Notes: generated by a model from the sequence alone, not told the origin. A stretch of 37,192 nt of DNA from Lachnospiraceae bacterium UBA7050 (GCA_002493905.1 DLAJ01000010.1:7638-44829); one strand, 5' to 3'. Counted from the stretch's first letter, positions 1 through 7,666 are shown. Numbers and translations: made by a program.

Positions 1-519
1 CCAGTTTGGATAAATGATAATCACTGTATCGTAATTCTCCACGCTTTCAAGATGCTCCGTCAATTCCGGCCGAATCGATGTCCCCATCTCACTGTGGTGC
101 CGGTCAAACGCTCCGCCGTAAGTTTCAGGGTACAGATCATCTACCTTGATGGGGAAAATATCCCCTCCGGTTACTTCCTGTGCCGCAAGAGCTAATAGCT
201 CCGCATGGCCGTATCCGGTTCCATCTTCGATTTTCAGGCTTGCCGAAGACACCGCATCCATTTCATCCGTCGTATATACCCGGTTATTTGTCAAAGAGAA
301 ATATGCCACAAGCACACTGCTCTCACCGGTCACGGACATAGTTCCTGCGGATATATCGCTGACCGGAATTTTCTTTGCAAGAGGATTGGGGAAAAAGGTA
401 CAGTAAAAAATACCTCCGCCAACTATGACTGCTGCCACTATTGCCACTATGACGGCTATCACAATTTTTTTACGCCTGCTCATTTTTCTCTTTTCCTTTT
501 TTGCTGATGAATTTTCCAT
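1..519 (-). CDS. Membrane-anchored flavodoxin-like protein, 3' end outside window
   Basis: The frame starts at ATG 519, seven bases after an AGGAGG site, and stays open to the window edge (173 codons seen), so the C-terminus is missing. Residues 1-40 are a lysine/arginine-rich stretch followed by one hydrophobic segment, an uncleaved anchor or signal peptide. The flavodoxin fold begins near residue 68 with VLVAYFSLTNN, the first strand and FMN-phosphate loop, and continues to a VIIIYPNW strand typical of flavodoxin-like oxidoreductases. The likely role is extracytoplasmic or membrane-tethered flavin electron transfer, which is inferred. A TTGAG-N6-TTGAG element lies 46 bases upstream, so it is probably controlled by the response regulator at 1991. 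Family assignment is firm; the substrate is unknown. Confidence 0.75.
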   Translation of the reverse strand, partial: MENSSAKKEKRKMSRRKKIVIAVIVAIVAAVIVGGGIFYCTFFPNPLAKKIPVSDISAGTMSVTGESSVLVAYFSLTNNRVYTTDEMDAVSSASLKIEDGTGYGHAELLALAAQEVTGGDIFPIKVDDLYPETYGGAFDRHHSEMGTSIRPELTEHLESVENYDTVIIIYPNW

Positions 520-564
520 ATAGAACCTCCTCATTTATTTTTCTTATTACCATGTACCATGAAT

Positions 565-580
565 CTCAACTCAACCTCAA
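565..580 (-). promoter_or_regulatory. Candidate response-regulator operator (copy 1), upstream of the flavodoxin-like gene
   Basis: On the minus strand this reads TTGAG-N6-TTGAG, an 11-base-period direct repeat of the kind bound by OmpR/PhoB-family dimers. Eight bases after the second half-site comes TACATG, a plausible -10. The same repeat occurs at 1740-1755 and 1795-1810. It overlaps the stop codon of the phosphoesterase gene, so the flavodoxin-like gene probably has its own regulated promoter. Confidence 0.6.
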
Positions 581-1698
581 TTTGATCCATGACTTTGCTT
601 CAACTCAATCACCACATATTCACAATGTTTTTCTGTCCGTATCGGGAATACCCCCACAGACGCTCCCGAAGAAATAATCAGCTTACAGCCGCTCTCCTGA
701 TATTCTCCATAACAAGGCATTCCCATTACACGCATAAACAGTCCGGCTGGAAAAGCCTGTCCTGCATGAGTATGTCCGGATAGCTGCAGGTCTGCCCCTG
801 CCTCCCCATTCGCAGCAGCTTCCACTGGCTGATGATCCAGCATGATGATATAGCGTTTCCGATCTGCCCTCTCCAGAAGATCCTCCGTAGACAGACGTTC
901 CCGTTTCTCATAATATCCCACATCATCTCTCCCTGCTAAAATCAGGTCGTCTCCAATCTCCACATATTCATCCTTTAAGATAATGATTCCATTATCTGTA
1001 ATGGCCTGCTCCAGTTCCTGATCTGTGAAGCTGCGTTGTTCCCTGTCCTCCTGCCTGTCATGGTTTCCATACACATAGTAAATCCCATAACGGCTGCCCA
1101 GCTTTCCCATCATGCAAAAAACTTCTTCCATTGACTCCTTTGAAGTGCCGCCCTCCACAATATCACCGCCAAGCACAATAAAGTCCGGCTCCAAGGCACC
1201 GATTTCTGCCATCAGTTCCTGCAATACAGCCGGATTCTGCACTGTTCCATAATGGGTATCACTGATAAAAACAATCCTGTAATCAGCAGATATTTTATCC
1301 GTCTCTATGATGTATTCTGTTCTGTCTATGTGCCCGACATTGTAATATCCGTACCCCAGCATCAGAACCACTGCCAATACCTGCAGGATTCCGCCGCGGC
1401 AAAGAAATTTCCAAAACCAGCCGCTTTTTTCAGCCTGTCTGTGTCTGTAGAACCGCTTTATTATCACTTCTATTAAGTTCGTTATGATAAAGACACCCAA
1501 AAAGTGGAGGGCAATCACAATTCCGGGCGGCCACAGCGTAATCAGCAGTGCAAAACCCCCAAAAAAGACTGCCCGAAAGCAGGTGATGTACCATTTCTTT
1601 CTTCCTATCCCATAGAAAGAGAAAACTCTCCTTACCTGCCAGTCCATGTAACACAAAACAGCGAGTACGATTACCGCAAAGAGCGCATAATGAAGCAT
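577..1698 (-). CDS. Membrane-associated metallophosphoesterase (YkuE/YaeI type)
   Basis: This 373-residue protein has several N-terminal hydrophobic segments (about residues 1-25, 40-75 and 95-115) and then a calcineurin-type phosphoesterase domain. All metal and catalytic motifs are visible: SDTHYG (D-x-H), GGDIVEGG, YGNHDR, LDHQP and SGHTHAG. Family members hydrolyse phosphoesters at the membrane, for example lipid-linked phosphates; the substrate here is not known. I start it at ATG 1698, because GGGAGG lies seven bases before it; an in-frame ATG at 1725 lacks a site. It is transcribed divergently from the two-component system and carries the same TTGAG direct repeat upstream, so co-regulation is likely. 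Confidence 0.85.
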   Translation of the reverse strand: MLHYALFAVIVLAVLCYMDWQVRRVFSFYGIGRKKWYITCFRAVFFGGFALLITLWPPGIVIALHFLGVFIITNLIEVIIKRFYRHRQAEKSGWFWKFLCRGGILQVLAVVLMLGYGYYNVGHIDRTEYIIETDKISADYRIVFISDTHYGTVQNPAVLQELMAEIGALEPDFIVLGGDIVEGGTSKESMEEVFCMMGKLGSRYGIYYVYGNHDRQEDREQRSFTDQELEQAITDNGIIILKDEYVEIGDDLILAGRDDVGYYEKRERLSTEDLLERADRKRYIIMLDHQPVEAAANGEAGADLQLSGHTHAGQAFPAGLFMRVMGMPCYGEYQESGCKLIISSGASVGVFPIRTEKHCEYVVIELKQSHGSN

Positions 1699-1739
1699 CT
1701 GCTTTACCTCCCTTTTCCGAAACATCCTACCCCTTTTTT

Positions 1740-1755
1740 CTCAACTGAACCTCAA
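1740..1755 (-). promoter_or_regulatory. Candidate response-regulator operator (copy 2), upstream of the phosphoesterase
   Basis: Minus-strand TTGAG-N6-TTGAG, followed ten bases later by TAGGAT as a weak -10. Together with the plus-strand copy at 1795-1810 it forms a long inverted repeat (arms of about 18 bases, about 37-base spacer) centred in the divergent intergenic region. The symmetry fits one regulator activating both directions. Confidence 0.6.
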
Positions 1756-1794
1756 CAGACGCATATTTTTGATAATATATAATTATCTGTTTTG

Positions 1795-1824
1795 TTGAGG
1801 TTCAGTTGAGATTGGGCGTATACT
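1795..1824 (+). promoter_or_regulatory. Candidate operator (copy 3) and promoter of the two-component operon
   Basis: TTGAG at 1795-1799 and 1806-1810 form the direct repeat, and TATACT at 1819-1824 is a good -10. TTGAGG at 1795-1800 could serve as -35 with an 18-base spacer. The overlap of operator and -35 region is the usual arrangement for activation by OmpR-family regulators and suggests autoregulation. Confidence 0.6.
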
Positions 1825-1990
1825 ATAGCAAATATAGTCTTAAAACCTATATACAAACAACAGACATCGCTATTGAACGGCGTACCTTTGATACAACAGA
1901 CGAAAAAGCATAAAATTTTTATAAGATAAGCAGCAAATTGCTTTATCGCTGCCTGCCCATAATGCTATACTGATAGCGGAGGTGCTAAAG

Positions 1991-2668
1991 ATGTTTCAGA
2001 TTTTAGTTGTAGAAGATGATAAGGAACTGCGCGACCTTTTCTGTACGGTTCTTACAGATAATGGATATACGGCTGTCCCTGCGGATGATGGACTTTCCGC
2101 CTTTGACATTTTAGATAACACTTATATCGATCTGGTTATTTCCGACATTATGATGCCGCGTATGGATGGTTTTGAACTTACCAAAGCATTACGGGAATCA
2201 GGATATACCATGCCGATCCTGATTATCACGGCCAAAGAAAGTGCCACCGACAAACGCGAGGGATTCCGACTGGGTACGGATGATTATATGGTAAAGCCCA
2301 TTGATGTGAATGAAATGGTCTGGCGGGTGGAAGCCCTGCTGCGCCGCAGCCAGCTTGCCAGCCAACGTAAAAGCAAATTTGGTGAAACAGAATTTAATTG
2401 TGACACCCTGACAATTTCCTCACACGGAGAAACCACCGAACTGCCGCAGAAAGAGTTTTACCTATTATATAAGCTGATCACCTCTCCCAACCGTATCTTT
2501 ACCAGACGGCAAATCATGGATGATGTTTGGGGACCGGACAGTGAAGTGGATTCCCACACACTGGATGTCCATATCAGCCGTCTGCGGGAACGGTTCAAAA
2601 ATAATGCAGACTTTGAAATTGTCACAGTTCGTGGTCTGGGATATAAGGTGGTGGACAAACATGGATAA
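1991..2668 (+). CDS. OmpR-family response regulator
   Basis: This 225-residue two-domain regulator has an N-terminal receiver with the acidic pair E8/D9/D10, phospho-acceptor D52 in VISDIMMP, the T in IITAKE and K in MVKP. It is followed by a C-terminal winged helix (about 130-225) with the usual TRRQIMDDVWG and HISRLRERF helices. ATG 1991 is chosen because GGAGGT lies seven bases upstream; an earlier in-frame GTG at 1982 overlaps that site. It overlaps the kinase gene by eight bases. The 11-base-period repeats upstream of this gene, of the phosphoesterase and of the left-edge flavodoxin-like gene are its probable operators. Confidence 0.93.
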   Translation: MFQILVVEDDKELRDLFCTVLTDNGYTAVPADDGLSAFDILDNTYIDLVISDIMMPRMDGFELTKALRESGYTMPILIITAKESATDKREGFRLGTDDYMVKPIDVNEMVWRVEALLRRSQLASQRKSKFGETEFNCDTLTISSHGETTELPQKEFYLLYKLITSPNRIFTRRQIMDDVWGPDSEVDSHTLDVHISRLRERFKNNADFEIVTVRGLGYKVVDKHG

Positions 2669-3764
2669 TCAAAAATCTTCTGAACCAATACAGCTCCGTC
2701 AGACAAAAAAGTGGAAGAAATGTCCGAAACGGCTCTCGGTCATGTTTTCCCTTTTAACTTTCCTGACGTTGACGCTTACCATCATTTTTTCAGCTCTGCT
2801 TACCTTACTGCTGATCCGAACCGGCATATTAGTCAGGCAGAACCGGGGAATTGTATTTTTCGTTATAGCCCTCGTCAGCGTTCTTGTCGGCACCATTATC
2901 TCCAATTATGCCGGCAGGCATCCCCTCACGGCGATTATTGCCATGAGCAATGCAGCCCAGGAAGTGGCAAGGGGCAATTTCGACGTGTCCCTGGATGAAA
3001 ATATCAAAATCAAAGAGCTGCGGGATATGGCTCACAATTTTAATCTGATGACAAAGGAACTGGCCGGGACAGAAATCCTCCGCACAGATTTTGTGGAAAA
3101 TGTCTCCCACGAATTCAAGACACCGCTGTCTGCCATTGAAGGCTATGCCACTCTGCTACAGAAAAAAGATTTAAGCGAGGAAAAACGCCAGGGTTACACG
3201 AAAAAAATCCTGTATAATACCAGACGCCTTTCCACGCTGACAAGCAATATCTTACTTTTGTCCCGTCTGGATAATCAGGAAATCGGCATAAAAAAGGAAT
3301 CCTTTTGTCTGGATGAACAGCTCCGGGAAATCCTTCTCCTTCTGGAAGACGGCTGGACGGAGAAAAAGCTGGAACTTGAAATTGATCTGGACGCTGTAGA
3401 TTACTATGGCAATAAAGACCTGCTCGCCCATGTGTGGCAGAATATTTTGAGCAATGCCATTAAGTTCTCCCCTGAACATGGAATCATCCACATCCTGCTC
3501 CGCAGGGAAAACGGCTCATTGATAACCAGTATCACAGATAACGGAATCGGCATGAGCGAGGATATCATGCGGCGGGTGTTTGAAAAATTCTATCAGGGTG
3601 ACCTTTCGCGCTCCTCCCAGGGAAACGGCCTGGGCCTGGCACTTGCAAAGCGGATTGTCAATCTGCATGGCGGGGATATTTCTGTCTCCAGTAAAGAGGG
3701 GAAAGGCACGACATTTACGGTATCCCTTCCTCTGGCGTTGAATACGAAGGGATATGACGTATGA
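2661..3764 (+). CDS. Sensor histidine kinase with short extracytoplasmic loop
   Basis: 367 residues. Two hydrophobic segments (about 25-55 and 63-84) are separated by fewer than ten residues, so there is almost no external sensor domain. A HAMP-like linker (about 85-135) follows, then the dimerisation helix with FVENVSHEFKTPL (phospho-accepting H150), and an ATPase domain with N box QNILSNAIKFSP, DNGIGM, a short F box and GNGLGLALAKRI. The layout resembles kinases that sense within the membrane or through a partner protein. It overlaps the regulator upstream and shares an ATGA with the gene downstream, so the three are co-translated. The signal is unknown; neighbours suggest redox or cell-envelope stress. 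Confidence 0.93.
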   Translation: MDNQKSSEPIQLRQTKKWKKCPKRLSVMFSLLTFLTLTLTIIFSALLTLLLIRTGILVRQNRGIVFFVIALVSVLVGTIISNYAGRHPLTAIIAMSNAAQEVARGNFDVSLDENIKIKELRDMAHNFNLMTKELAGTEILRTDFVENVSHEFKTPLSAIEGYATLLQKKDLSEEKRQGYTKKILYNTRRLSTLTSNILLLSRLDNQEIGIKKESFCLDEQLREILLLLEDGWTEKKLELEIDLDAVDYYGNKDLLAHVWQNILSNAIKFSPEHGIIHILLRRENGSLITSITDNGIGMSEDIMRRVFEKFYQGDLSRSSQGNGLGLALAKRIVNLHGGDISVSSKEGKGTTFTVSLPLALNTKGYDV

Positions 3765-4501
3765 CAGCCACAAGATATTATGCCTTAGACGGAATACGGG
3801 GATTGGCACTCCTGAACATGATAACATACCATGCGGTATGGGATTTGGTCTACCTTTTTGATATCAATCTGCAATGGTATCAATCAGAAGGCACTTATAT
3901 CTGGCAGCAATGTATTTGCTGGACTTTTATTTTCCTTTCCGGTTTCTGCGAACCATTGGGAAAGAAAAAACTGAAAAGGGGCATTATTATCTTTAGTTTG
4001 GGATTTTTGATTGTGGTAACTACGCTGATTGCATTGCCGCAAAACAGGGTTCGTTTCGGTGTCCTTACCCTGATTGGTTCCTGTATGCTTCTGATGATTC
4101 CGGCAGAAAAGGTTTTACAAAAATGCAGACCGCTACATGGATTGATTTTCAGCATTACCCTATTTCTTCTCACAAAGAATGTCAATCAGGGTTATCTCGG
4201 TTTCGCCAACTGGAATCTGTTGCCGTTGCCGGATAACTGGTATCATAATTTTGTATCCACTTACCTGGGATTTCCCATGCCTGGCTTTCATTCAACAGAT
4301 TATTTTTCGCTTCTGCCGTGGGTTTTCCTATATACTGCCGGATATTTTACGCATCGTTTTTTTGCACACTATAACCTGCTCTCGCATTTAGAAAGCAGCA
4401 AGGTAAAGACACTGGAATGGTTTGGCCGGCATTCCCTCGGTTTATACATGATTCATCAACCGTTACTTTATTTCCTGTTCGCAGCGGTATTCGCTCTGTG
4501 A
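3761..4501 (+). CDS. DUF1624/HGSNAT-like multi-pass membrane protein
   Basis: 246 residues, nearly all hydrophobic, with about seven membrane segments. It opens with RYYALDGIRGLALLNMITYHAVWD, where the D and H match the conserved start of the heparan-alpha-glucosaminide N-acetyltransferase-like (DUF1624) and related acyltransferase families. It ends with LGRHSLGLYMIHQP-like residues, also typical. Such proteins are thought to move acyl groups across the membrane; no substrate can be deduced here. Its start codon overlaps the kinase stop by four bases, so it belongs to the two-component operon and may be a target or an accessory sensor component. Confidence 0.75.
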   Translation: MTATRYYALDGIRGLALLNMITYHAVWDLVYLFDINLQWYQSEGTYIWQQCICWTFIFLSGFCEPLGKKKLKRGIIIFSLGFLIVVTTLIALPQNRVRFGVLTLIGSCMLLMIPAEKVLQKCRPLHGLIFSITLFLLTKNVNQGYLGFANWNLLPLPDNWYHNFVSTYLGFPMPGFHSTDYFSLLPWVFLYTAGYFTHRFFAHYNLLSHLESSKVKTLEWFGRHSLGLYMIHQPLLYFLFAAVFAL

Positions 4502-4532
4502 AACAAAAACACCTTTTCAGGAGGAAAACACT

Positions 4533-5228
4533 ATGACACTCTATGAAACAATCTTCACTCGCAGACAGGTACGAAATTATCTGGACTCACCTGTTCCAAA
4601 AGACCATTTAGACCATATCCTTGCCTGTGCCTTCGGAGCGGAACAGCTTACCGGGCAGCACGCTGATTTTAAACTTCTCCCGGCTCCAGAGGTTTCCGCC
4701 AATCAGGGCGCATCCCATTATTTACTTGCCTTTTGCGACAGTTCTCCATCCGCTTATGCCAATGTTGGCTTTGTGCTGCAAAAGGTTGACCTGTATGTCC
4801 AGAGCATGGGTTTCGGCTGCGGCTGGTTTATGAACATAAAACCCAAAAAGGAATCAGAGCGTTTCTGTATTGCCCTTGCCATTGGCAATACGGATGTTCC
4901 CATGCGAAAAAGTCCGGATGAATTTAAGCGGATCGCAGCCAGTGAGATCAGCAGGCATGATAATCCCATTACTCAGGCTGTCCGTCTGGCTCCGTCCTCT
5001 CTGAACTCACAGCCGTGGAAACTGGATTTCCAGAATGGGAAAATAATCATCCATGATGCCGGACATGGCATGAAACGCATTATTCTGAAAAACAAGCTGA
5101 ATAAGATTGATGTGGGCATTGCTGCCCGACATGCTGTGCTTGCTTTGGAAAATGAAGGCAACAAAGTATTATCTGCCACACCTGTAACAGATGGAAAAGA
5201 GCTTTCTATTGAAATTTCCTACTCATAA
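4533..5228 (+). CDS. Nitroreductase family protein
   Basis: 231 residues. The start MTLYETIFTRRQVRNYLDSPVP has the arginine pair that contacts FMN phosphate in nitroreductases. The later block APSSLNSQPWKL is the second FMN-binding element, and FGCGWFMN matches the mid-domain glycine-rich segment. The layout fits the TM1586-like nitroreductase subgroup, in which two half-domains sit in one chain. It probably uses NAD(P)H to reduce a quinone or nitro compound in the cytoplasm. AGGAGG lies eight bases before ATG 4533. It sits 31 bases after the membrane protein and just before a flavodoxin, so it is likely co-transcribed with both. Confidence 0.85.
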   Translation: MTLYETIFTRRQVRNYLDSPVPKDHLDHILACAFGAEQLTGQHADFKLLPAPEVSANQGASHYLLAFCDSSPSAYANVGFVLQKVDLYVQSMGFGCGWFMNIKPKKESERFCIALAIGNTDVPMRKSPDEFKRIAASEISRHDNPITQAVRLAPSSLNSQPWKLDFQNGKIIIHDAGHGMKRIILKNKLNKIDVGIAARHAVLALENEGNKVLSATPVTDGKELSIEISYS

Positions 5229-5253
5229 AAGAAAAAAGGAGCGTATGCATATA

Positions 5254-5700
5254 ATGAAAGTATTGATTGTTTACCATTCAGAACACCATGACAATACAAA
5301 AAAATTGGTAGATGCGATTGCCGGACAGGGGGATGTCACTCTGCTGAATGCATCTGAAAACTCCAATTTGAACTGGTCGGATTATGACCTGATCGGATTT
5401 GCTTCCGGCATCTACTACCAGAAATTCCACAAAGACATTTTAGACAGTGCAGAAAAAAATCTGCCTATTGGCAAAAAAGTATTTTTTCTTTATACCTGCG
5501 GTGTGAAACGAAATTCATACACGGATGCCATCAGGCAGATCGCGGAGGCGAAAAAAGCGCAGATCGTAGGAAGCTATGGCTGCCTGGGTTTTGATACTTT
5601 TGGCCCGTTTAAATTAGTCGGCGGTATCGCAAAAGGGCATCCGGATGATAAAGATATGAGTGATGCGCTGAATTTTTACCATAAACTCAAAAATATATAA
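5254..5700 (+). CDS. Short-chain flavodoxin
   Basis: 148 residues, the normal length for a flavodoxin. MKVLIVYHSEHHDNTKKL is the first strand and phosphate loop, with the usual T/S-x-T-G-x-T weakened to SEHHDNT. The loop IGFASGIYYQKFH and the strand VFFLYTCGV fit the flavin-binding surfaces. It should carry electrons on FMN in the cytoplasm, plausibly for the adjacent nitroreductase. ATG 5254 fits the family start; AGGAG is twelve bases away, and an in-frame ATG at 5245 is only three bases from it, so the start is uncertain by three codons. The cluster now contains two flavodoxin-fold proteins. Confidence 0.85.
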   Translation: MKVLIVYHSEHHDNTKKLVDAIAGQGDVTLLNASENSNLNWSDYDLIGFASGIYYQKFHKDILDSAEKNLPIGKKVFFLYTCGVKRNSYTDAIRQIAEAKKAQIVGSYGCLGFDTFGPFKLVGGIAKGHPDDKDMSDALNFYHKLKNI

Positions 5701-5770
5701 ATCTTATTGTTTTCTGCGATATTGCAAAAACTATAAATTTTGTAAATAAACAGGCAAAACCCCATATTAT

Positions 5771-5935
5771 CACGGAAACTCCACACAAACACGGAAACTC
5801 CATGCAGTTTCCATGTTTGTATCATATCCCCCGTTTTTCAACAGCATTTTCCGTCAAGCTAAAACGTCTTTCACCAAAAATCCGCAATATTCTACTCCTT
5901 TTTACCTTTCCGTTTTATACTATCACGGAAACTCC
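5771..5935. repeat. Three exact copies of CACGGAAACTCC
   Basis: Copies lie at 5771, 5790 and 5924, giving spacings of 19 and 134 bases. The first and third are both preceded by TAT(T)ATCA-like sequence, extending the similarity. The second forms one arm of a hairpin with 5807-5820. Function is unknown. Confidence 0.7.
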
Positions 5936-6008
5936 TGACTTTTGCGTGAAAATATACTTTTGCCTGATAGTACAATTTTCTCCCCAATCGCCATATTATC
6001 AGCGGCAT

Positions 6009-6055
6009 TAAAAAACACCAAAAAGCGGGGTTCACCAACCATTCCAGTGAACCCC
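6009..6055 (-). terminator. Rho-independent terminator, minus strand
   Basis: GGGGTTCAC (6027-6035) pairs perfectly with GTGAACCCC (6047-6055). Read on the minus strand, the hairpin is followed by GCTTTTTGGTGTTTTTT. It most likely ends the transcript of the small genes at 6236-6923. Confidence 0.75.
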
Positions 6056-6235
6056 ACCAAGCCTTAAAACCCTTGATTTTAAGCCATTTTTCAATACTTT
6101 CGCCTGCGAGTACCCAAATTCCTATGGCATCAATTGGAAATAGCCGCCTGTGCCGCTGTTAGAGTTTGATAACTTCTTACCCCACGCAAATTGCAGTTCG
6201 ACAAATCGACAAATTACGCTTTTGCTGCGCTAATA

Positions 6236-6418
6236 TTATTTTACCCGATACTGCTCGGCTTCCTCATCCGTAAGCGGTCTGCCTAACACCTTTACCGCAT
6301 CAATCATTTTGTGCCACTCATAACGCTTTCCATCTGACGGTTCCGTCAGCCTGCCGTCTTTCGCATAATCGGCAATATCCTCAAACAAACTGGTCCTTTT
6401 TCTTTCCATCGTCAGCAT
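6236..6418 (-). CDS. Small conserved-looking protein of unknown function
   Basis: 60 residues, charged, with no membrane segment or cysteine. The pattern (SLFEDIADYAKDGRL, then KRYEWHKMIDAVKVLGRPLTDEEAEQYR) predicts three short helices, and the last part looks like a compact helical domain. I do not recognise the family. It starts eight bases after the stop of the GNAT-like gene, so the two form one transcript ended by the hairpin at 6009-6055. Start is ATG 6418 or the in-frame ATG 6409, which has better spacing from GGTGG. Pairing of a GNAT-like protein with a tiny partner could be a toxin-antitoxin arrangement, but nothing in the sequence proves it. Confidence 0.55.
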   Translation of the reverse strand: MLTMERKRTSLFEDIADYAKDGRLTEPSDGKRYEWHKMIDAVKVLGRPLTDEEAEQYRVK

Positions 6419-6426
6419 ACCACCAA

Positions 6427-6923
6427 CTACTTTCTAATATATTTCTCTATGAGTATGTCCGCTGCTGCTTCATCTATATACATACGCTGCCCTCTTGCCA
6501 CTTGTGCATTTAAGACTTTTTGGTAATATGCAATCAGATCACTTTTCGCTGTAAATGCTACAAAACCGTCACATCCTGCCTCCATACTGACCTGACAGGC
6601 AATCGCAAACAAATGACCGCCTACACCTTGATATTTTCCCGTATGACCGTAGTTGTGCGGCGCAGTTTCAACAATATCAACATCTGCCACACCACCATCT
6701 ATTCCAAGCGATATCCTTCCCTGCACTGTTTCATCATCCGTTAAAAACAATTCATAAATAATGTAACCGTTTTTCTCCGTCCTACTCCAATCGAATTTCC
6801 ATCCTTCATAGTCTTTCGGCTTAATTGGCGTTGAACGCAACTTATACTCCGTATTCACCTGCTCCCGGTCTTTCTCTCAACCAAGCAGTTTGTAAACTCA
6901 TCTATCAGAATATCTACTTCCAT
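6427..6923 (-). pseudogene. GNAT-like gene split by a one-base frameshift
   Basis: The larger piece (GTG 6858 to 6427, 143 codons) encodes a GNAT-like fold ending KYQGVGGHLFAIACQ, where the acetyl-CoA loop would be, and AYYQKVLNA. Directly upstream, ATG 6923 opens 22 codons (start MEVDILIDEFTNCLVERKTG) that stop at TGA 6855 inside a GTGA overlap. Adding one G to GGG (about 6866-6868) would join both parts as KTG-EQ-VNTEYKL. As I recall the family, members begin with IDEFTNCL or DEFTPCL before the domain, which supports a deletion in a G run. The downstream piece could still be made from GTG by coupled translation. A weak TATAAT-like -10 lies upstream near 6950. Confidence 0.65.
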
Positions 6924-7136
6924 ATCATTTTTCTCTTTCCAAAATTATATCATAAAACTCTATGCTCTGCCATCAGAATTCTATATTTGCTTTTTCCTTT
7001 TTTCACCCGCCGCCCCGCCAAAATAGAGTTAAGATACGGCACCGCGGGAATACAGTGTCAGAAAAATCATCTCATTTGATTTCGGTAAATAATGATTCTT
7101 GGAACTATATTCGCAGACAGGCAAAGTAGAAAAAAC

Positions 7137-7499
7137 ATGACAAAAGAAGCAAAAGGAATCACATATAGCGTTATCGGCATTGCGGTACTGTCCGCCATTT
7201 TTTCGCCCAACAAAAAGGTGGAATCTATTGAATTATCCGTTCCAGATTATCAGATTGAGCACGACATCAACACAAAAATCCCCGTTGAAATCACCCTCTC
7301 CCCCACAGATGCAGATGATAAAACCTTGACTTTACGCGGCTTCGCGTTGGTTTTGCGGCATTTCCACATAACTGCGCAAAACGGCACGAAACCTGAACCG
7401 CTAAAGTTCGATTTTGCGCCGCAGTCTGCACAAAAAGGCGCAAAACCTAAACCATCAAAGTTCAATTTCGCGCCATTAACTGCGGATAACAGGACTTGA
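7137..7499 (+). pseudogene. Truncated membrane-anchored Ig-like (Big-type) fragment
   Basis: From ATG 7137 the frame encodes one membrane segment (ITYSVIGIAVLSAIFSP) and the first strands of a bacterial Ig-like domain (SIELSVPDYQIEHDINTKIPVEITLSP). After about 7330 the resemblance stops, and the frame runs through the tRNA terminators and into tRNA-Leu, ending at 7499. The last 56 codons are therefore not ancestral coding sequence. No good ribosome site precedes the ATG. I read it as the 5' remnant of a gene cut off by recombination beside the tRNA. Confidence 0.5.
7377..7474 (-). terminator. Two tandem terminators after tRNA-Leu (54-base repeat)
   Basis: Two imperfect 44-base copies (7431-7474 and 7377-7420) lie at a 54-base period. 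On the minus strand each folds by GGCGC(G/A)AAA pairing with TTT(T/C)G(C/T)GCC. The first hairpin is followed by TTTTTG and the second by GTTTTG. The first is a convincing rho-independent terminator for the tRNA; the second looks like a duplicated back-up copy. Confidence 0.65.
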
Positions 7500-7560
7500 A
7501 CCTGCACGGTCTCCCACCAGAACCTAAATCTGGCGCGTCTGCCAATTCCGCCATATCCGC
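7481..7560 (-). tRNA. tRNA-Leu (anticodon TAG)
   Basis: The acceptor stem GCGGATA pairs with TATCCGC, with A as discriminator. The anticodon stem CCAGA/TCTGG encloses loop TTTAGGT, giving anticodon TAG (reads CUA and related Leu codons). A long variable region typical of Leu tRNAs and a T-loop TTCAAGT are present. CCA is not encoded. Confidence 0.95.
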
Positions 7561-7637
7561 CTGCCGTATTGTGCGATACGCTGCATTCTTCTTTGCAACA
7601 AGCTAGAGCATACAGACGCACCGGCTACAGCTTTCCC

Positions 7638-7666
7638 ATCATACCATAAGCACCCGATTTTGTAAA
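7638..7666 (-). promoter_or_regulatory. Promoter of tRNA-Leu
   Basis: Minus-strand TTTACA-N17-TATGAT. It places the start of transcription near 7631, about 70 bases before the mature 5' end at 7560. Confidence 0.6.

Larger units (their letters stand above)
5701..6235. other. Gene-poor gap with iteron-like repeats
   Basis: No convincing gene is seen here. CACGGAAACTCC occurs exactly at 5771-5782, 5790-5801 and 5924-5935. The second copy is the left arm of a 14-base stem (CAAACACGGAAACT, right arm ending near 5820, one mismatch). The right part of the gap holds the terminator at 6009-6055. Short repeated elements plus hairpins are what remains around replication origins of plasmids or integrative elements, but no replication gene is present, so this is only a suggestion. 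Confidence 0.5.

Noticed and set aside
5895..6160. Minus-strand frame of about 85 codons without ATG across the terminator at 6009-6055
   Set aside because: No start codon with ribosome site, and the middle of it is a clear terminator hairpin; possibly a decayed gene end but not supportable.
7250..7621. Minus-strand frame covering tRNA-Leu and its terminators, with CADCG and FCAV motifs resembling a zinc ribbon
   Set aside because: It is a translation of the tRNA itself and the tandem terminators; the cysteine pattern arises from the repeat.
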